Shown in pieces: positions 24,819 to 35,800 of a DNA stretch of 64,000 bases. Source of the stretch: Paenibacillus sp. (GTDB lineage Bacteria > Bacillota > Bacilli > Paenibacillales > NBRC-103111); assembly GCA_031180825.1 (NCBI GenBank), contig JAPSLM010000002.1:62001-126000 (forward strand), in the 5' to 3' direction. Positions within the stretch are counted from its first letter, which is position 1. Each line of letters opens with the position of its first letter. The translations under genes were made by a program, and so were the position numbers. Under the pieces are notes generated by a model. The model worked only from the letters and a program-made list of their open reading frames with translations. It ran no database searches and had not been told where the DNA came from.

Positions 24819-26039
24819 ATGCTTCAAAAAGAAAGGCTGCCGGGGAAACGAACCAAGTCTGCGAAGAGCCGGAGTCCGAAGAAAAGCCTGATTGAAATCC
24901 GCGAGTTTATGAATGAGCACTATAACGAGCCGCTGTCCATCGGACAATTGGCGCAGATGGCCAATATTACCCCCAAATATTTTGTGGACCTCTTCAAGAA
25001 AACCTACGGGCAGAGCGCGATGGATTATTTGACGGACCTCCGGATAAACCGGGCCAAGCGTTATTTGATGGAATCCGAGGAACGGCTGCGGGATATCGCC
25101 CAAAAGGTGGGTTACCGGGACGAGTTTTATTTCAGCCGCAAATTTAAGAAGGAGGTGGGCGTATCTCCCTCCGACTATGTCAAAAAAGCCAGGCGGCAAA
25201 TCGCCGCATGCTCTTCTGCGGTCACCGGCCAGCTGCTGGCGCTGAATATTTTGCCGGCGGCGGCCCCGCTCGATTCCAAGTGGACTCCTTATTACTACAA
25301 CGCCTATAAAGAGCGGATCAAGCGCCCCCTTAAGCTGACGGCCCCTTATACGAGCTGGTCGTTCGAGGAAAATTTGGGGACGCTGGCGCAGGCGCGTCCC
25401 GACGCCATTATCGGCACCGACCGGCTGGGCGAGGACGAGAAACGGAGGCTGGAGGAAATCGCGCCGTCTTTTTTCGTTTCGGCGGAGCGGGACGGATGGC
25501 GGGAGCAGCTTCGCCTGATCGCCCGGTTCCTGCAGCAAGAGGACAAGGCGGAGCAGTGGATCGCCGGCTACGAACGCCGGGCGGAGCTGGCCCGGACGCA
25601 CATCGGCGAGGCGCTCGGCGACGACAGGATTCTGGTTCTGCGTATTTTCGGGCAAAGCCTTCATGCTTATTGCAACCGCGGCATGGAGGACGTGCTGTGC
25701 CGGGATTTAAAGCTGAAATTGGCGTACCGTGCCGACCCGCCGGGCCACCGGCCGCTTACGATGGAACGGCTGGCGGAGCTGAATCCCGACCGTCTGCTGC
25801 TCCTTGTATGTCCCGAGGCGGCTTCGCGGGCGCATTGGCTGGCGCTCCAGCATTCGGCGGCATGGCGGCAGCTCAAAGCCGTCCGAAACGGACAGGTGCA
25901 CCAGATTTCCTCGGACCCCTGGTTCGAGTATTCCGCCGTTTCCGTTGCGCGCATGCTGGATGAAGCGCAGCTCTTGTTTACAGGGAATTGTCCAAACTCA
26001 TTGCAGGATAACGTCCATGGTGCCCGCTTCGCGCCATGA
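24819..26039 (+). CDS. AraC-type activator fused to a siderophore-binding domain (Btr-like)
   Basis: 406 residues. Two AraC helix-turn-helix units occupy about 25-125 (PLSIGQLAQMANITPKYF and LRDIAQKVGYRDEFYFSRKFKKEVGVSP). The rest (about 150-395) is a periplasmic-binding-protein-like domain similar to BtuF/FeuA, with no signal peptide, so it acts in the cytosol. In Bacillus, Btr uses this arrangement to sense ferri-bacillibactin and activate uptake genes; here the N-terminal extra domain of Btr is missing and the HTH comes first. AAGGAGG precedes the ATG. Own Fur box; first gene of the siderophore locus. Confidence 0.85.
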   Translation: MLQKERLPGKRTKSAKSRSPKKSLIEIREFMNEHYNEPLSIGQLAQMANITPKYFVDLFKKTYGQSAMDYLTDLRINRAKRYLMESEERLRDIAQKVGYRDEFYFSRKFKKEVGVSPSDYVKKARRQIAACSSAVTGQLLALNILPAAAPLDSKWTPYYYNAYKERIKRPLKLTAPYTSWSFEENLGTLAQARPDAIIGTDRLGEDEKRRLEEIAPSFFVSAERDGWREQLRLIARFLQQEDKAEQWIAGYERRAELARTHIGEALGDDRILVLRIFGQSLHAYCNRGMEDVLCRDLKLKLAYRADPPGHRPLTMERLAELNPDRLLLLVCPEAASRAHWLALQHSAAWRQLKAVRNGQVHQISSDPWFEYSAVSVARMLDEAQLLFTGNCPNSLQDNVHGARFAP

Positions 26040-26057
26040 TGTATAATCCTCCTGAAT

Positions 26058-26072
26058 GAGAATTATTATCAT
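26058..26072 (+). promoter_or_regulatory. Fur box upstream of the siderophore operon
   Basis: TGAGAATTATTATCA matches the 7-1-7 Fur core at 14 of 15 positions. It is immediately before the ribosome site of the binding-protein gene and can control the whole operon to 40233. Confidence 0.82.
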
Positions 26073-26087
26073 CGAAGGAGAGATTTC

Positions 26088-27104
26088 ATGCGTGACATGC
26101 TTCACCGATTCAGGCTGATCGGCAGCTTGCCGATAACCGTCTTGCTGTGTCTCGTCGTGGCGGGCGGGCTGCTGGCCGGCTGCGGCACGGCGGGCAAGGA
26201 TGCGGCCCCGGTGCCGGGGGCCAATACAGACGAAAAAAGCGCCGCCGAAGGCGGCAAAAGCCAGGCTCCTGCCGAAGAACAGGTCGTTAAGGACGAGCTG
26301 GGTCATGAAGTCAAGGTGCCTGCCGCGCCGAAGCGGATTTTTGCCCCGTATCTGGAGGACTCCTTGTTGAAGCTGGGAATCAAGCCGGTCGCCCAATGGT
26401 CAAGCGGGTCGCAAGGGCAGGATTATTTGCAGCAGGAGCTGGACGGTGTTCCACGGCTCGACTTTTCGGGCGGCCCCCCTTCTCCCGAGGTGCTGATGGC
26501 CTATAATCCCGATTTGATCATTTTGCAAAATACCAGCTATTCGGGCAACGGCATTTATGAGAAGTATGCCAAAGTTGCGCCGACGTACGCTTTTACGAAT
26601 GCCTCCGGCGACGTTGAGAAATCGCTTGCGACGCTGGGAAGTCTGCTCGGCAAATCGGCGGAAGCGGAGCAAGCGCTGAAAGCGTATCGCGAGAAGGTGC
26701 GGGATGCCAAGGAGAAGCTGGATCAAGCGGCCAAAGGGAAAAAGGTGGCGGTCATCCGCTTCGCAGCAAGAGGCGTGAGCCTGATGGGCGGGAACTATAT
26801 GAGCGGACAGGTGTTGTATCAGAAGCTCGGTCTGGGCAAGCCCAAGCTGGTGGAGAAGGAGAACAGCGCCGCCATTTCCCTGGAAATTCTCCCTCAGTTG
26901 GATGCGGACTACATTTTCATCATCAATCAATATGGTCAAGGTACGGAGCGGATCAAAGAAATAACGGGCAGCCCGATTTGGAAGGCGATGCCTGCCGTCA
27001 AGCAGGGGCAGGTGTTCGAGGTGAGCGATAATTACTGGCTGGGCAACGGCCTGATCGCCTACGAGAAAATTATTGACGATACGGTCAAGCATTTGGTCAA
27101 ATAA
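26088..27104 (+). CDS. Ferri-siderophore-binding lipoprotein (FeuA/FhuD family)
   Basis: 338 residues with a lipoprotein signal ending LLAGC (Cys near residue 28), an Ala/Glu-rich linker, then a helical-backbone type III binding domain with KRIFAPYLEDSLLKLGIKP and NPDLIILQ. It should capture the iron-loaded catechol siderophore outside the cell. No permease or ATPase gene is in the window, so these must be elsewhere. AAGGAG precedes the ATG. First gene of the Fur-controlled operon. Confidence 0.87.
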   Translation: MRDMLHRFRLIGSLPITVLLCLVVAGGLLAGCGTAGKDAAPVPGANTDEKSAAEGGKSQAPAEEQVVKDELGHEVKVPAAPKRIFAPYLEDSLLKLGIKPVAQWSSGSQGQDYLQQELDGVPRLDFSGGPPSPEVLMAYNPDLIILQNTSYSGNGIYEKYAKVAPTYAFTNASGDVEKSLATLGSLLGKSAEAEQALKAYREKVRDAKEKLDQAAKGKKVAVIRFAARGVSLMGGNYMSGQVLYQKLGLGKPKLVEKENSAAISLEILPQLDADYIFIINQYGQGTERIKEITGSPIWKAMPAVKQGQVFEVSDNYWLGNGLIAYEKIIDDTVKHLVK

Positions 27105-27171
27105 GCGGAATTCGCCGATGAACGGAAGCGTGGCGGTTCGGAGCGTAAGCATTGAAGGAGATGGAAGCATA

Positions 27172-28032
27172 GTGACGTTCAAGCCGAACGAACAAAGCGA
27201 AGTGAAGCTGAAAGACCTTGCGCGCAGCAAAGTCGATATTCCATGGGCGGAGCAGTGGACGATGAAATCGCGCGATCATCAACGGAGGTACCAGATCCTT
27301 GTGGCGAAGCCTCCGGAGGCGCCGCCTCCCGCCGGATTTCCGGTCATTTATTTGCTGGATGCGAATTCGGTATTCGGCACGATGGTGGAAGCCGTGCGGC
27401 TGCAAAGCCGGCGGCCCGACAAAACCGGAATCGTCCCGGCGGTGATCGTCGGGATCGGCTATCCGGTGGAAGGACCGTTCGCGCCGGAGCGGTTCTACGA
27501 TCTGACGCCGGCGCCTGCGGTGGAATTGTTGAACAGACCGGTTAACACGCCGCTTCCCGAGCAAGGCGGAGCCGGCCGGTTCTTGAAATTCATCGAGGAG
27601 GAATTAAAGCCGCAAATCGAAGGCGAGTTTTGTGTGGACCGCAGCAGACAGACGATTTTCGGCCATTCGCTCGGCGGGTTATTTGTGCTGTACGCGCTGT
27701 TCGCCAGACCGCACGCATTTCAAAGCTATATCGCTGGCAGTCCTTCGCTTCACTGGAACGAGCCGTTCCTGCTTGAGGCGGAGCGGGAATTTGCAGCAGG
27801 ATGGCAGCCTGCGGCACATCAAACCGAGCTGCTGCTCGGCGTAGGCGAGCTGGAGAAGACGCATGTCTCGCGCAATTGCGACCGCGCGCTGGCGCTCTCG
27901 GAGCGGCTGGCCGCGTTGTCCGGGCGCGGATTGGATGTGGAATACAAGGAGTTCGAAGGCGAGGGGCACGTATCGGTACTGCCCGTGCTGATCAGCCGGG
28001 CTTTGCGGCTGGCGCTTCGGCCGAAGCCGTAA
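27172..28032 (+). CDS. Ferri-siderophore esterase (BesA/IroE-like)
   Basis: 286 residues, close to the usual length of BesA. Alpha/beta-hydrolase of the esterase-D family with the nucleophile elbow GHSLGG (Ser near 165), preceded by [16 protein letters not shown]. It should open the trilactone of the iron-loaded siderophore in the cytosol to release iron; no signal peptide. GTG 27172 is preferred because GAAGGAG lies about 11 bp upstream; ATG 27118 in the same frame lacks a ribosome site. Lies between the binding protein and dhbA. Confidence 0.8.
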   Translation: MTFKPNEQSEVKLKDLARSKVDIPWAEQWTMKSRDHQRRYQILVAKPPEAPPPAGFPVIYLLDANSVFGTMVEAVRLQSRRPDKTGIVPAVIVGIGYPVEGPFAPERFYDLTPAPAVELLNRPVNTPLPEQGGAGRFLKFIEEELKPQIEGEFCVDRSRQTIFGHSLGGLFVLYALFARPHAFQSYIAGSPSLHWNEPFLLEAEREFAAGWQPAAHQTELLLGVGELEKTHVSRNCDRALALSERLAALSGRGLDVEYKEFEGEGHVSVLPVLISRALRLALRPKP

Positions 28033-28112
28033 CCGGCGGCGGACCTATCGGAAAGGGGCTGCGGAGGGACAGGGAATGTTGCAGCGAACGGGGAAAGGAG
28101 GGGGATGAAAAG

Positions 28113-28895
28113 ATGGAGCTTGGAATCAAAGGAAAAGTCGCGCTCGTCACCGGAGCGGCCCAAGGGATCGGGGAGGCCGTAGCGCGTGCGCTGGCTGAGC
28201 TCGGGGCTTCCGTGGCCGCCGTAGACCGCAATGCGGACGGGCTGGCCCGCCTGGTAGCGGAGCTGGGCGCTCAGGGCTGTCGGGCTGCGGCATATCCGGC
28301 GGACGTAAGCGACAGCTCGGCGGTAGAGGACGCGGTGGAGCGCATCGAGCGGGAGCTTGGGCCCATCGGCATTCTCGTCAATGTCGCCGGAGTGCTTCGG
28401 ATGGGGGCTATCGAAACGTACAGCGACGAGGACTGGGAGGCGACGTTTGCCGTCAACACGAAAGGCGTATTTTTTGTATCCCGGTCCGTGGTTCGACGCA
28501 TGGCCCTGCGCCGATCCGGGGCGATCGTGACCGTAGGATCGAATGCCGCCGGGGTACCGCGCATGCAGATGGCAGCCTATGCGGCCTCCAAGGCGGCGTC
28601 GACGGTGTTTACCAAATGTCTGGGGCTGGAGCATGCCCGGCACAATATCCGCTGCAATATCGTCTCGCCGGGCTCGACCGATACGGCGATGCAGCGTCTG
28701 CTGTGGGCGGATGAATCCGGGGCGCAGGCGGTCATTGCGGGCTCGCCGGAGTCGTTCCGGCTGGGCATTCCGCTGGGGAAGCTGGCGAGACCCTCCGATA
28801 TTGCGGATGCGGTCGTGTTTCTCGTATCCGACCGGGCGAATCATATCACCATGAGCGATTTTTGCGTCGACGGCGGTGCAACGCTGGGAAATTAA
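28113..28895 (+). CDS. dhbA: 2,3-dihydro-2,3-dihydroxybenzoate dehydrogenase
   Basis: 260 residues, short-chain dehydrogenase with the NAD motif [12 protein letters not shown] (near 13), NVAGVLR, and the catalytic Ser, Tyr and Lys in [10 protein letters not shown] and AAYAASKAA. It makes 2,3-dihydroxybenzoate, the last step of the chromophore branch. Length matches DhbA. AAGGAGG precedes the ATG by 11 bp; the longer frame upstream overlaps the esterase gene and is not used. Confidence 0.92.
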   Translation: MELGIKGKVALVTGAAQGIGEAVARALAELGASVAAVDRNADGLARLVAELGAQGCRAAAYPADVSDSSAVEDAVERIERELGPIGILVNVAGVLRMGAIETYSDEDWEATFAVNTKGVFFVSRSVVRRMALRRSGAIVTVGSNAAGVPRMQMAAYAASKAASTVFTKCLGLEHARHNIRCNIVSPGSTDTAMQRLLWADESGAQAVIAGSPESFRLGIPLGKLARPSDIADAVVFLVSDRANHITMSDFCVDGGATLGN

Positions 28896-28923
28896 TTTCA
28901 TGCTAAAGAGAGGGATGATGGAC

Positions 28924-30183
28924 ATGGTGAACCTGGAAACGATTCCTGCCGCATGGGCTTCCGAACTTATCGATACGTATGAAGCCGGCTCGTCGTTTTT
29001 CCTGGCCTCGCCCCAACGGACGCTGCTGGCGAAAGGGGAGGCGGCCAGGCTGTCCGTACAGGGAGGCGCGGACCGGCTCAAAAGCTTGCCGCAGCGCGTG
29101 GCCGAGCTGCTGGCCCGCACGCAAATTTCCGGAGGAGCGCCTTCCGTTGTCGTGGGAGCGATCCCCTTCGATCCCGCGAAGCCTGCGGAGCTGATTGTGC
29201 CGCAGACCGCCCGGTGGGCCGGCAGGCTGCAGCTTGGCGGCGAGGCGGCGGAAAAGCAGCCTGCCGCCCCGGACTATCGGCTTCGCCCCGTACCGGAGCC
29301 GGAAGTCTACGAGCAAAGCGTGAGCCGAGTGCTGGCGCGCTTTCGGAAGGGGGACCTCCGCAAGGTCGTTCTGGGGAGAACGCTGCATCTGACACTTCCG
29401 GCAAAGGTCGACGTCCGCCGGCTTCTCCGCAGCTTGGCCCGGCATAATCCGCACGGCTATACGTTTGCGGTGAATTTGGCTCCGGGACACGCCCGGGCCG
29501 CATGGACTCCGGACGAGCCGAACGGCCGGGAGCCGCGGACGCTGATCGGCGCCAGCCCGGAGCTGCTCGTGATGAAGACGGGAGGGCGGCTGAGGGCGAA
29601 TCCGCTCGCGGGCTCCGCGCCCCGCAGCGGCGATCCGGCAGAGGACCGGCGGAGAGCGGAGGCGCTCCTCGCTTCGGCCAAGGACCGGCATGAGCACGCG
29701 GTCGTGATCGAAGCCGTCGCGGAGGCGCTGCGCCCTTATTGCAGCCGTCTGGACGTGCCAAGCGAGCCTTCCCTCGTACAGACCTCGACGATGTGGCATC
29801 TGTCCACGGTCGTTACCGGAGAGCTGTCCGATCCTTGGGTATCTTCGCTGGAGCTGGCTTTGGCGCTGCACCCGACACCGGCAGTATGCGGGACGCCGAC
29901 CGATTTGGCGCGAGAGACGATTCGCGATAGCGAGCCGTTCGACCGGGGCTTCTTCACGGGAACGGTCGGCTGGTGCGATGCGAAGGGCGACGGGGAATGG
30001 ATCGTGACGATTCGCTGCGCCGAGGTGGAGGGCCGGGAGCTGCGGCTGTTCGCGGGCGCGGGAATCGTTGCCGGATCGAGCCCCCGGGCCGAGCTGGCGG
30101 AGACGTCCGCCAAATTCCGGACGCTGCTGCAGGCCATGGGACTGAAGCAGCCGCAGCCGGCCGTCGTAAGGGGGGATGAATGA
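28924..30183 (+). CDS. dhbC: Isochorismate synthase
   Basis: 419 residues of the chorismate-utilising family. Family motifs visible include [35 protein letters not shown] and [10 protein letters not shown], and the final [18 protein letters not shown] block. It turns chorismate into isochorismate, the first step toward dihydroxybenzoate. ATG 28924 sits 9 bp after AAGAGAGGG; in-frame ATGs at 28915 and 28918 are nearer. Its stop overlaps the dhbE start, so the two are translationally coupled. Confidence 0.92.
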   Translation: MVNLETIPAAWASELIDTYEAGSSFFLASPQRTLLAKGEAARLSVQGGADRLKSLPQRVAELLARTQISGGAPSVVVGAIPFDPAKPAELIVPQTARWAGRLQLGGEAAEKQPAAPDYRLRPVPEPEVYEQSVSRVLARFRKGDLRKVVLGRTLHLTLPAKVDVRRLLRSLARHNPHGYTFAVNLAPGHARAAWTPDEPNGREPRTLIGASPELLVMKTGGRLRANPLAGSAPRSGDPAEDRRRAEALLASAKDRHEHAVVIEAVAEALRPYCSRLDVPSEPSLVQTSTMWHLSTVVTGELSDPWVSSLELALALHPTPAVCGTPTDLARETIRDSEPFDRGFFTGTVGWCDAKGDGEWIVTIRCAEVEGRELRLFAGAGIVAGSSPRAELAETSAKFRTLLQAMGLKQPQPAVVRGDE

Positions 30184-31814
30184 TGCGATCGCAATACCCT
30201 TCGTGGCCGAAGGAGATGGCGGATTTTTACCGGGAGACCGGCTGCTGGCAGGGCGAGACGTTCGGCGAAATGCTGCGCGGGCGCGCCGCCGCTTATGGGG
30301 ACCGCATCGCCGTCGTCAGCGGCACAAGCCGGATCAGCTATGCCGAGCTGGATGCGAGAGTCGACCGGTTGGCCGCCGGATTTTACAAGCTCGGCATTCG
30401 GCAGGACGACAAGGTGATTTTGCAGCTTCCCAATATCGCGGAGTTTATCGAGGTGTGCTTTGCGCTGTTTCGGCTGGGCGCGCTGCCGGTATTCGCTCTT
30501 CCGCTCCACCGCAGGAGTGAGATCGTTTATTTATCCGAGTTTACAAATGCGAATGCTTATATTATTCCGGATGTCAAGGCGGGCTTCGATTACCGCGAGC
30601 TGGCGGAGCAAGTGCAGGAGCAGGTGCCGACGCTGCGTCATGTCATCGTAGCCGGCGATCCTGGGAAGTTTATGGCGCTGCGCGACCTGTATGCCGATCC
30701 GCTGCCCGATTTGCCCGGGCCAAACTCCGGTGACGTGGCGTTTCTCCAGCTGTCCGGCGGCACCACCGGGCTGCCGAAGCTGATTCCGCGCACGCACGAC
30801 GACTATATCTACAGCTTGCGGATGAGCGCCGAGGTGTGCGCGCTCGACGAGCGGAGCATCTATCTTGCCGTGCTTCCCGCGGCCCACAATTATCCGCTGA
30901 GCTCCCCGGGCGTGCTGGGCGCGCTGTATGCGGGCGGACGCGTCGTGCTGTCCCGCGGCTCCAGCCCGGACGAGGCGTTCCCTCTCATCGAGCGGGAACG
31001 CGTCACGATCACCGCGGTCGTGCCTCCGCTGGCTCTTGTATGGCTGGACGCCGCCGAGTCGCGCCGCAGCGACCTTTCGTCGCTTCGGCTGCTGCAGGTC
31101 GGCGGGGCCAAGTTCAGTGCGGAGGCCGCCCGTAAGGTCAAGCCGATTCTGGGCTGCACGTTGCAGCAGGTCTTCGGGATGGCGGAAGGGCTGGTCAACT
31201 ATACCCGACCGGACGATCCCGAGGAGATTGTGGTGAATACGCAGGGAAGGCCGATGTCCCCTTACGATGAGATCCGCATCGTGGATGACGAGGATGAAGA
31301 GGTCGCTCCCGGTCAGGTCGGACATCTGCTGACGCGGGGCCCCTATACGATCCGCGGCTATTACAAAGCCGAAGAGCATAATGCCAGAGCGTTCACGGCG
31401 GACGGCTTCTACCGGACGGGAGATATGGCCAGAATGACGCCCGAAGGCTACCTTGTCGTCGAGGGCCGGGCCAAGGACCAGATCAACCGCGGCGGCGATA
31501 AGGTGGCGGCGGAGGAGGTCGAGAACCATCTCCTCGCTCATCCGGGCGTGCACGATGCCGCCGTCGTTTCGATGCCCGACGCTTACCTTGGCGAGCGCAC
31601 CTGCGCCTTCATCGTGCCGTATTTACCGGCGCCTGCCCCGGCCGAGCTCAAAGCGTTCCTGAGGGAGCGGGGGCTGGCCGCTTACAAAATCCCCGACCGG
31701 GTGGAGTTTTTGGAATCGTTCCCCCGCACCGGGGTCGGCAAGGTCAGCAAGAAAGCGCTGCGCGAGCTGATTGTCCGGAAGCAGCAGGCTTTAGCTGCGC
31801 CTCCGATAAAATAA
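30183..31814 (+). CDS. dhbE: 2,3-dihydroxybenzoate-AMP ligase
   Basis: 543 residues, stand-alone aryl adenylation enzyme. It has the AMP-binding motif [19 protein letters not shown] (near 193), the aryl-acid pocket segment [10 protein letters not shown], and [13 protein letters not shown] and [10 protein letters not shown] near the end. It activates dihydroxybenzoate and loads it on the aryl carrier domain of DhbB. ATGs at 30180 and 30183 are both possible; the second has better spacing from AAGGGGGG. Confidence 0.93.
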   Translation: MRSQYPSWPKEMADFYRETGCWQGETFGEMLRGRAAAYGDRIAVVSGTSRISYAELDARVDRLAAGFYKLGIRQDDKVILQLPNIAEFIEVCFALFRLGALPVFALPLHRRSEIVYLSEFTNANAYIIPDVKAGFDYRELAEQVQEQVPTLRHVIVAGDPGKFMALRDLYADPLPDLPGPNSGDVAFLQLSGGTTGLPKLIPRTHDDYIYSLRMSAEVCALDERSIYLAVLPAAHNYPLSSPGVLGALYAGGRVVLSRGSSPDEAFPLIERERVTITAVVPPLALVWLDAAESRRSDLSSLRLLQVGGAKFSAEAARKVKPILGCTLQQVFGMAEGLVNYTRPDDPEEIVVNTQGRPMSPYDEIRIVDDEDEEVAPGQVGHLLTRGPYTIRGYYKAEEHNARAFTADGFYRTGDMARMTPEGYLVVEGRAKDQINRGGDKVAAEEVENHLLAHPGVHDAAVVSMPDAYLGERTCAFIVPYLPAPAPAELKAFLRERGLAAYKIPDRVEFLESFPRTGVGKVSKKALRELIVRKQQALAAPPIK

Positions 31815-31835
31815 CGTGAGAAAAGAGGAGATACG

Positions 31836-32798
31836 ATGGCTCTTCCTGCCATAATGCCTTATCCGATGCCGACAGCGTCCGACCTGCCCGCCAACCGGGT
31901 GAATTGGACGCCCGACCCGAAGCGTGCGGTTTTGCTGATTCATGACATGCAGCAGTATTTCGTGGACGCGTTCACGGCGGGGGCATCCCCTGTCATCGAG
32001 CTGCAAGGGAACATCCGCGCGCTGCGAAGCGCTTGCCATGAGCTGGGCATCCCGGTCGTCTATTCCGCCCAGCCGGGCGGCCAGACGCCGGAACAGCGCG
32101 GGCTGCTGCAGGATTTCTGGGGTCCCGGAATCAATGACGGGCCCGATCAGAAGCAAATCGTGAAGGAACTGCTGCCGGACGAGCGCGATCTCGTGCTGAC
32201 CAAATGGCGGTACAGCGCCTTTCAGAAGACCGATTTCCGCGCCAGGCTGACGCAGCTGGGCCGCGACCAGTTAATCGTATGCGGCATCTATGCCCACATC
32301 GGCTGCCTTATGACGGCTTGCGAAGCGTTTATGCAGGAGGTGGAGCCTTTCTTCGTCGCCGATGCGGTGGCGGACTTCTCGCTGGAGAAGCACCGGCTGT
32401 CGATCACCTATGCGGCCGAACGCTGCGCGGTCGTCATGACGACGGAGCGGTTGATCAAGTCGCTTCGCGGTGAAGCGGGAAGCGAAGCCGCATCGGAAGC
32501 CGCATCGGAAGCGGCTCCGGCGGCGGAGAGCGGGACGCTGACCAAGGACGGCTTGCGGGAGCTGGTGGCGGACTTGCTGCAGGAAGCTCCGGCGTCTCTT
32601 GGAGAGCACGACAATTTGATTACGCAGTGGGGCTTGGATTCGATCCGCATCATGAGTCTGGCCGAACGGTGGCGGCGCTCCGGGGCGGAAGTCACTTTCG
32701 TGGAGCTGGCGGAGCGTCCGACGCTGGCCGATTGGCGGGCTCTGCTGTCCGCCCGCCTGGGCAAGGCTTTGCCGAACGGGGATTATACGACGGTATGA
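31836..32798 (+). CDS. dhbB: Isochorismatase with aryl carrier domain
   Basis: 320 residues. The N-terminal isochorismatase domain (about 1-210) has the triad in [19 protein letters not shown] and [11 protein letters not shown]. An Ala/Glu/Ser linker (about 212-232), built partly from a repeated 12-base unit, leads to a C-terminal aryl carrier domain with WGLDSIRIM, whose Ser takes the phosphopantetheine arm. It makes the dihydro-diol for DhbA and carries activated dihydroxybenzoate to DhbF. AGAGGAGA precedes the ATG. Confidence 0.93.
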   Translation: MALPAIMPYPMPTASDLPANRVNWTPDPKRAVLLIHDMQQYFVDAFTAGASPVIELQGNIRALRSACHELGIPVVYSAQPGGQTPEQRGLLQDFWGPGINDGPDQKQIVKELLPDERDLVLTKWRYSAFQKTDFRARLTQLGRDQLIVCGIYAHIGCLMTACEAFMQEVEPFFVADAVADFSLEKHRLSITYAAERCAVVMTTERLIKSLRGEAGSEAASEAASEAAPAAESGTLTKDGLRELVADLLQEAPASLGEHDNLITQWGLDSIRIMSLAERWRRSGAEVTFVELAERPTLADWRALLSARLGKALPNGDYTTV

Positions 32799-32812
32799 GG
32801 GAGGGAGCACTT

Positions 32813-35800
32813 ATGTCCGAAGCCCGGCAGACCCGCCGGCCGTTGACGGGGGCGCAGTTGGGGATTTGGTTCGCCCAGCAGCTTGACCCGGATAGCCCGA
32901 TGTTCAATACGGGGGAATATATCGATATTCGCGGACCTGTGGACCCGGCGCGTTTCGAGGCGGCGCTGCGTCAAACCGTGGCGGAGGCGGAAACGCTGCA
33001 TCTGCGCTTCGGCGAGGACGAGGACGGGCCTTGGCAGCGTCTTGAGCCGGCGTCCGACTGGACGCTGCATCATATGGACGTCAGCGGAACGGACCATCCG
33101 CTGGAAGCGGCGGAGGCTTGGATGAAACGGAACTTGGCCGAGCCGATGAACCTTACGCGGGGTCCGCTGTTTACGCAAGCGTTGTTCAAGCTCGCCCCGG
33201 ACCGGTTTCTCTGGTATCAGCGAATCCATCACCTCGTCATCGACGGCTACGGCTTTTCGTTGCTGGCCCAGCGAGCCGCTCAACTCTATACCGCCTTCTT
33301 CCGGGAGCAGTCGCCCGGCCCGGGAGCCTTCGGCGCGCTGCAATCGATTCTGCAGGAGGACGAGGCTTATCGCGATTCGGAGCAGCAGGAGCGGGATCGG
33401 GCCTTCTGGCTTGCCCGCTTCGCCGACGCCCCGGAAGCGGTAAGTCTGGGCAGCCGCACAGCCAGAGCCGGCGCGGGCTTCCTGCGCCGGACCGCGCAGC
33501 TGCTGCCGGACGATGCGTCCGCGCTGCGGGACGCAGCCGACCGGACGGGAACGGCTTGGCCCGACGTCGTGATTGCGGCGGCGGCTGCTTACGTGCATCG
33601 GATGACCGGCGCCGACGATGTGATTCTCGGCTTGCCGATGATGTGCCGTTTGGGCTCGGCTTCGCTGCGCATTCCGGGCATGGTCATGAACCTGCTGCCG
33701 CTGCGTTTGTCTGTGCGGCCCGAGATGCCGCTGTCCGAGCTGCTGCGCCAAGTCTCGCGGGAGGTTCGCGAAGCCCGGCGCCACCAGCTGTACCGGCAGC
33801 AGGATCTGCGGCGGGAGCTGAAGCTGCTCGGGGAAAACCGCCGCTTGTTCGGGCCGATGGTCAACGTGATGCCGTTCGACTATCGCCTGAGCTTTGCCGG
33901 CTGCCCCGGAATTCCGCATAATCTGTCTGCCGGACCGGCGGACGATCTGTCGATCCACGTCTATGACCGGTCGGACGGCAGCGGCCTGCGGGTGGATTTC
34001 GACGGAAATCCGGCGGTCTACGGGCCGGAAGAGCTGGCGGCCCATCAGCGGCGGTTCCTTGGCTGGCTGGAGCGGCTTGCCTCGGCCGACCCCGGGCAGC
34101 CGATCTCGCAGATCGACATGCTGCTGCCCGAGGAACGGGAACGGGTGCTTCTCGGATGGAACGATACGGCCCGGGAAGTGCCGGAAGCTTCCGCGTCCGC
34201 GATGGTCGAGGCCCAAGTCGCCCGCACGCCGGATGCGGTCGCCGTCGTATTCGGGGACACCGTGCTCACGTACGCCGAATTGAACCGGCGCGCCAATCGG
34301 CTGGCTCATGCGCTGATTGCGCGGGGCGCCGGTCCGGAAGGCATCGTGGCGCTGCTGCTGCCGCGGTCGGCGGAAGCGGTCGTGGCGGTTCTGGCCGTCC
34401 ATAAAACCGGCGCCGCGTATTTGCCGCTGGACCCCGACTATCCGCCGGACCGGTTGGCTTACATGCTCGAAGACGCCTCCCCGCTGTGCGTCCTGACGAA
34501 CAGGGAAACGGCGTCCCGGCTGCCCTCCGGAGCGGCGGGGCCGCGCTTGGTACTTGACGAGCCGGCTGCCGAAGCGCACCTCCTTCGCCAGCCGGAAACC
34601 TCTCCCGGCGACGAGGACCGTACCGGCCGTCTGTCGCCTCTTCACCCTGCCTATATTCTTTACACCTCGGGCTCGACCGGCAAGCCGAAGGGGGTCATCG
34701 TGACCTTCGGCAGCTTGACCAGCCTGCTTACGGCCATGCAGGACCGATTCCGGCTGGATGGCCGCGACCGGCTGCTGTCGGTAACGACGATTGCTTTTGA
34801 CATCTCGGTGCTTGAGATGTTCCTGCCGCTTACGACAGGAGCCCGCATCGTTATCGCTCCGAAGTCGGTGATCATCGACCCGCCTGCGCTGGCGAAAACG
34901 ATTCATGAAACGGGGACGACGATCATGCAGGCGACCCCGACCTTGTGGCAGGCGCTCGCCTCGAGCAAGCCGGAGCCGTTCCCCGGCCTGCGGATTATCA
35001 CGGGCGGCGAGGCGTTTCCGCTGGGGCTGAAGCTCGCGATGCAGGCGCTTGGCTGCGAGGTTCATAATCAATACGGACCGACGGAAACGACGATCTATTC
35101 CACCGCCGGACGTTTGGGCGAAGAGCGCACGGGAACGCCGCCCATCGGCGGGCCGATTGCGAACACGCAGGCTTACGTGCTCGATGCGGGGCTGTCTCCG
35201 GTACCGCCGGGCGCAGCGGGCGATCTGTATCTTGCGGGGGCGGGACTGGCCCGCGGTTATTTGGGGCGGCCGGGCTTGACGGCCGAGCGTTTCGTAGCCA
35301 ATCCGTTCGGCCCGCCGGGCAGCCGGATGTACCGGACGGGCGACCTTGCCCGGTGGCTCATGGACGGGACTCTCGATTACATAGGCCGCGCCGATCATCA
35401 GATCAAGATTCGCGGCTTTCGGGTGGAGCTCGGCGAAATCGAGTCGCTGCTTTCAAGGCATCCGGCCATCGATCAGGTGACGGTCGTCGCGCGGGAGGAC
35501 CGGCCCGGAGATAAACGGCTTGTCGCGTATTTCACGGCCCGCGCCCCGGAAGCCCCCGATCCGGCGGAGCTTCGGCAGCACGTGGCTGAGGAGATGCCCG
35601 ATTATATGGTGCCTTCCGCCTTCGTGCCGTTGGATGCCATGCCCTTGACGCCCAATAAGAAAATCGACCGCAAGGCGCTGCCCGCCCCCGATTTGCGCAC
35701 GGCGGCCAGCCGCAGTCCGAGAACGCCGCAGGAGGAGCTGCTGTGCGGCTTGTTCGCGGAGGTGCTCGGTCTGGCGAAGACGGGCATCGATGACGACTTT

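Noticed and set aside
32475..32520. Tandem 12-base units in dhbB
   Set aside because: They encode the flexible Ala/Glu/Ser linker between the two domains; ordinary slippage, not a separate element.
32783..35398. Long antisense frame of 871 codons opposite dhbF
   Set aside because: It is a GC-skew shadow of the NRPS coding strand, rich in Arg, His and Gln with no domain, like several similar frames opposite dhbC, dhbE and dhbF.
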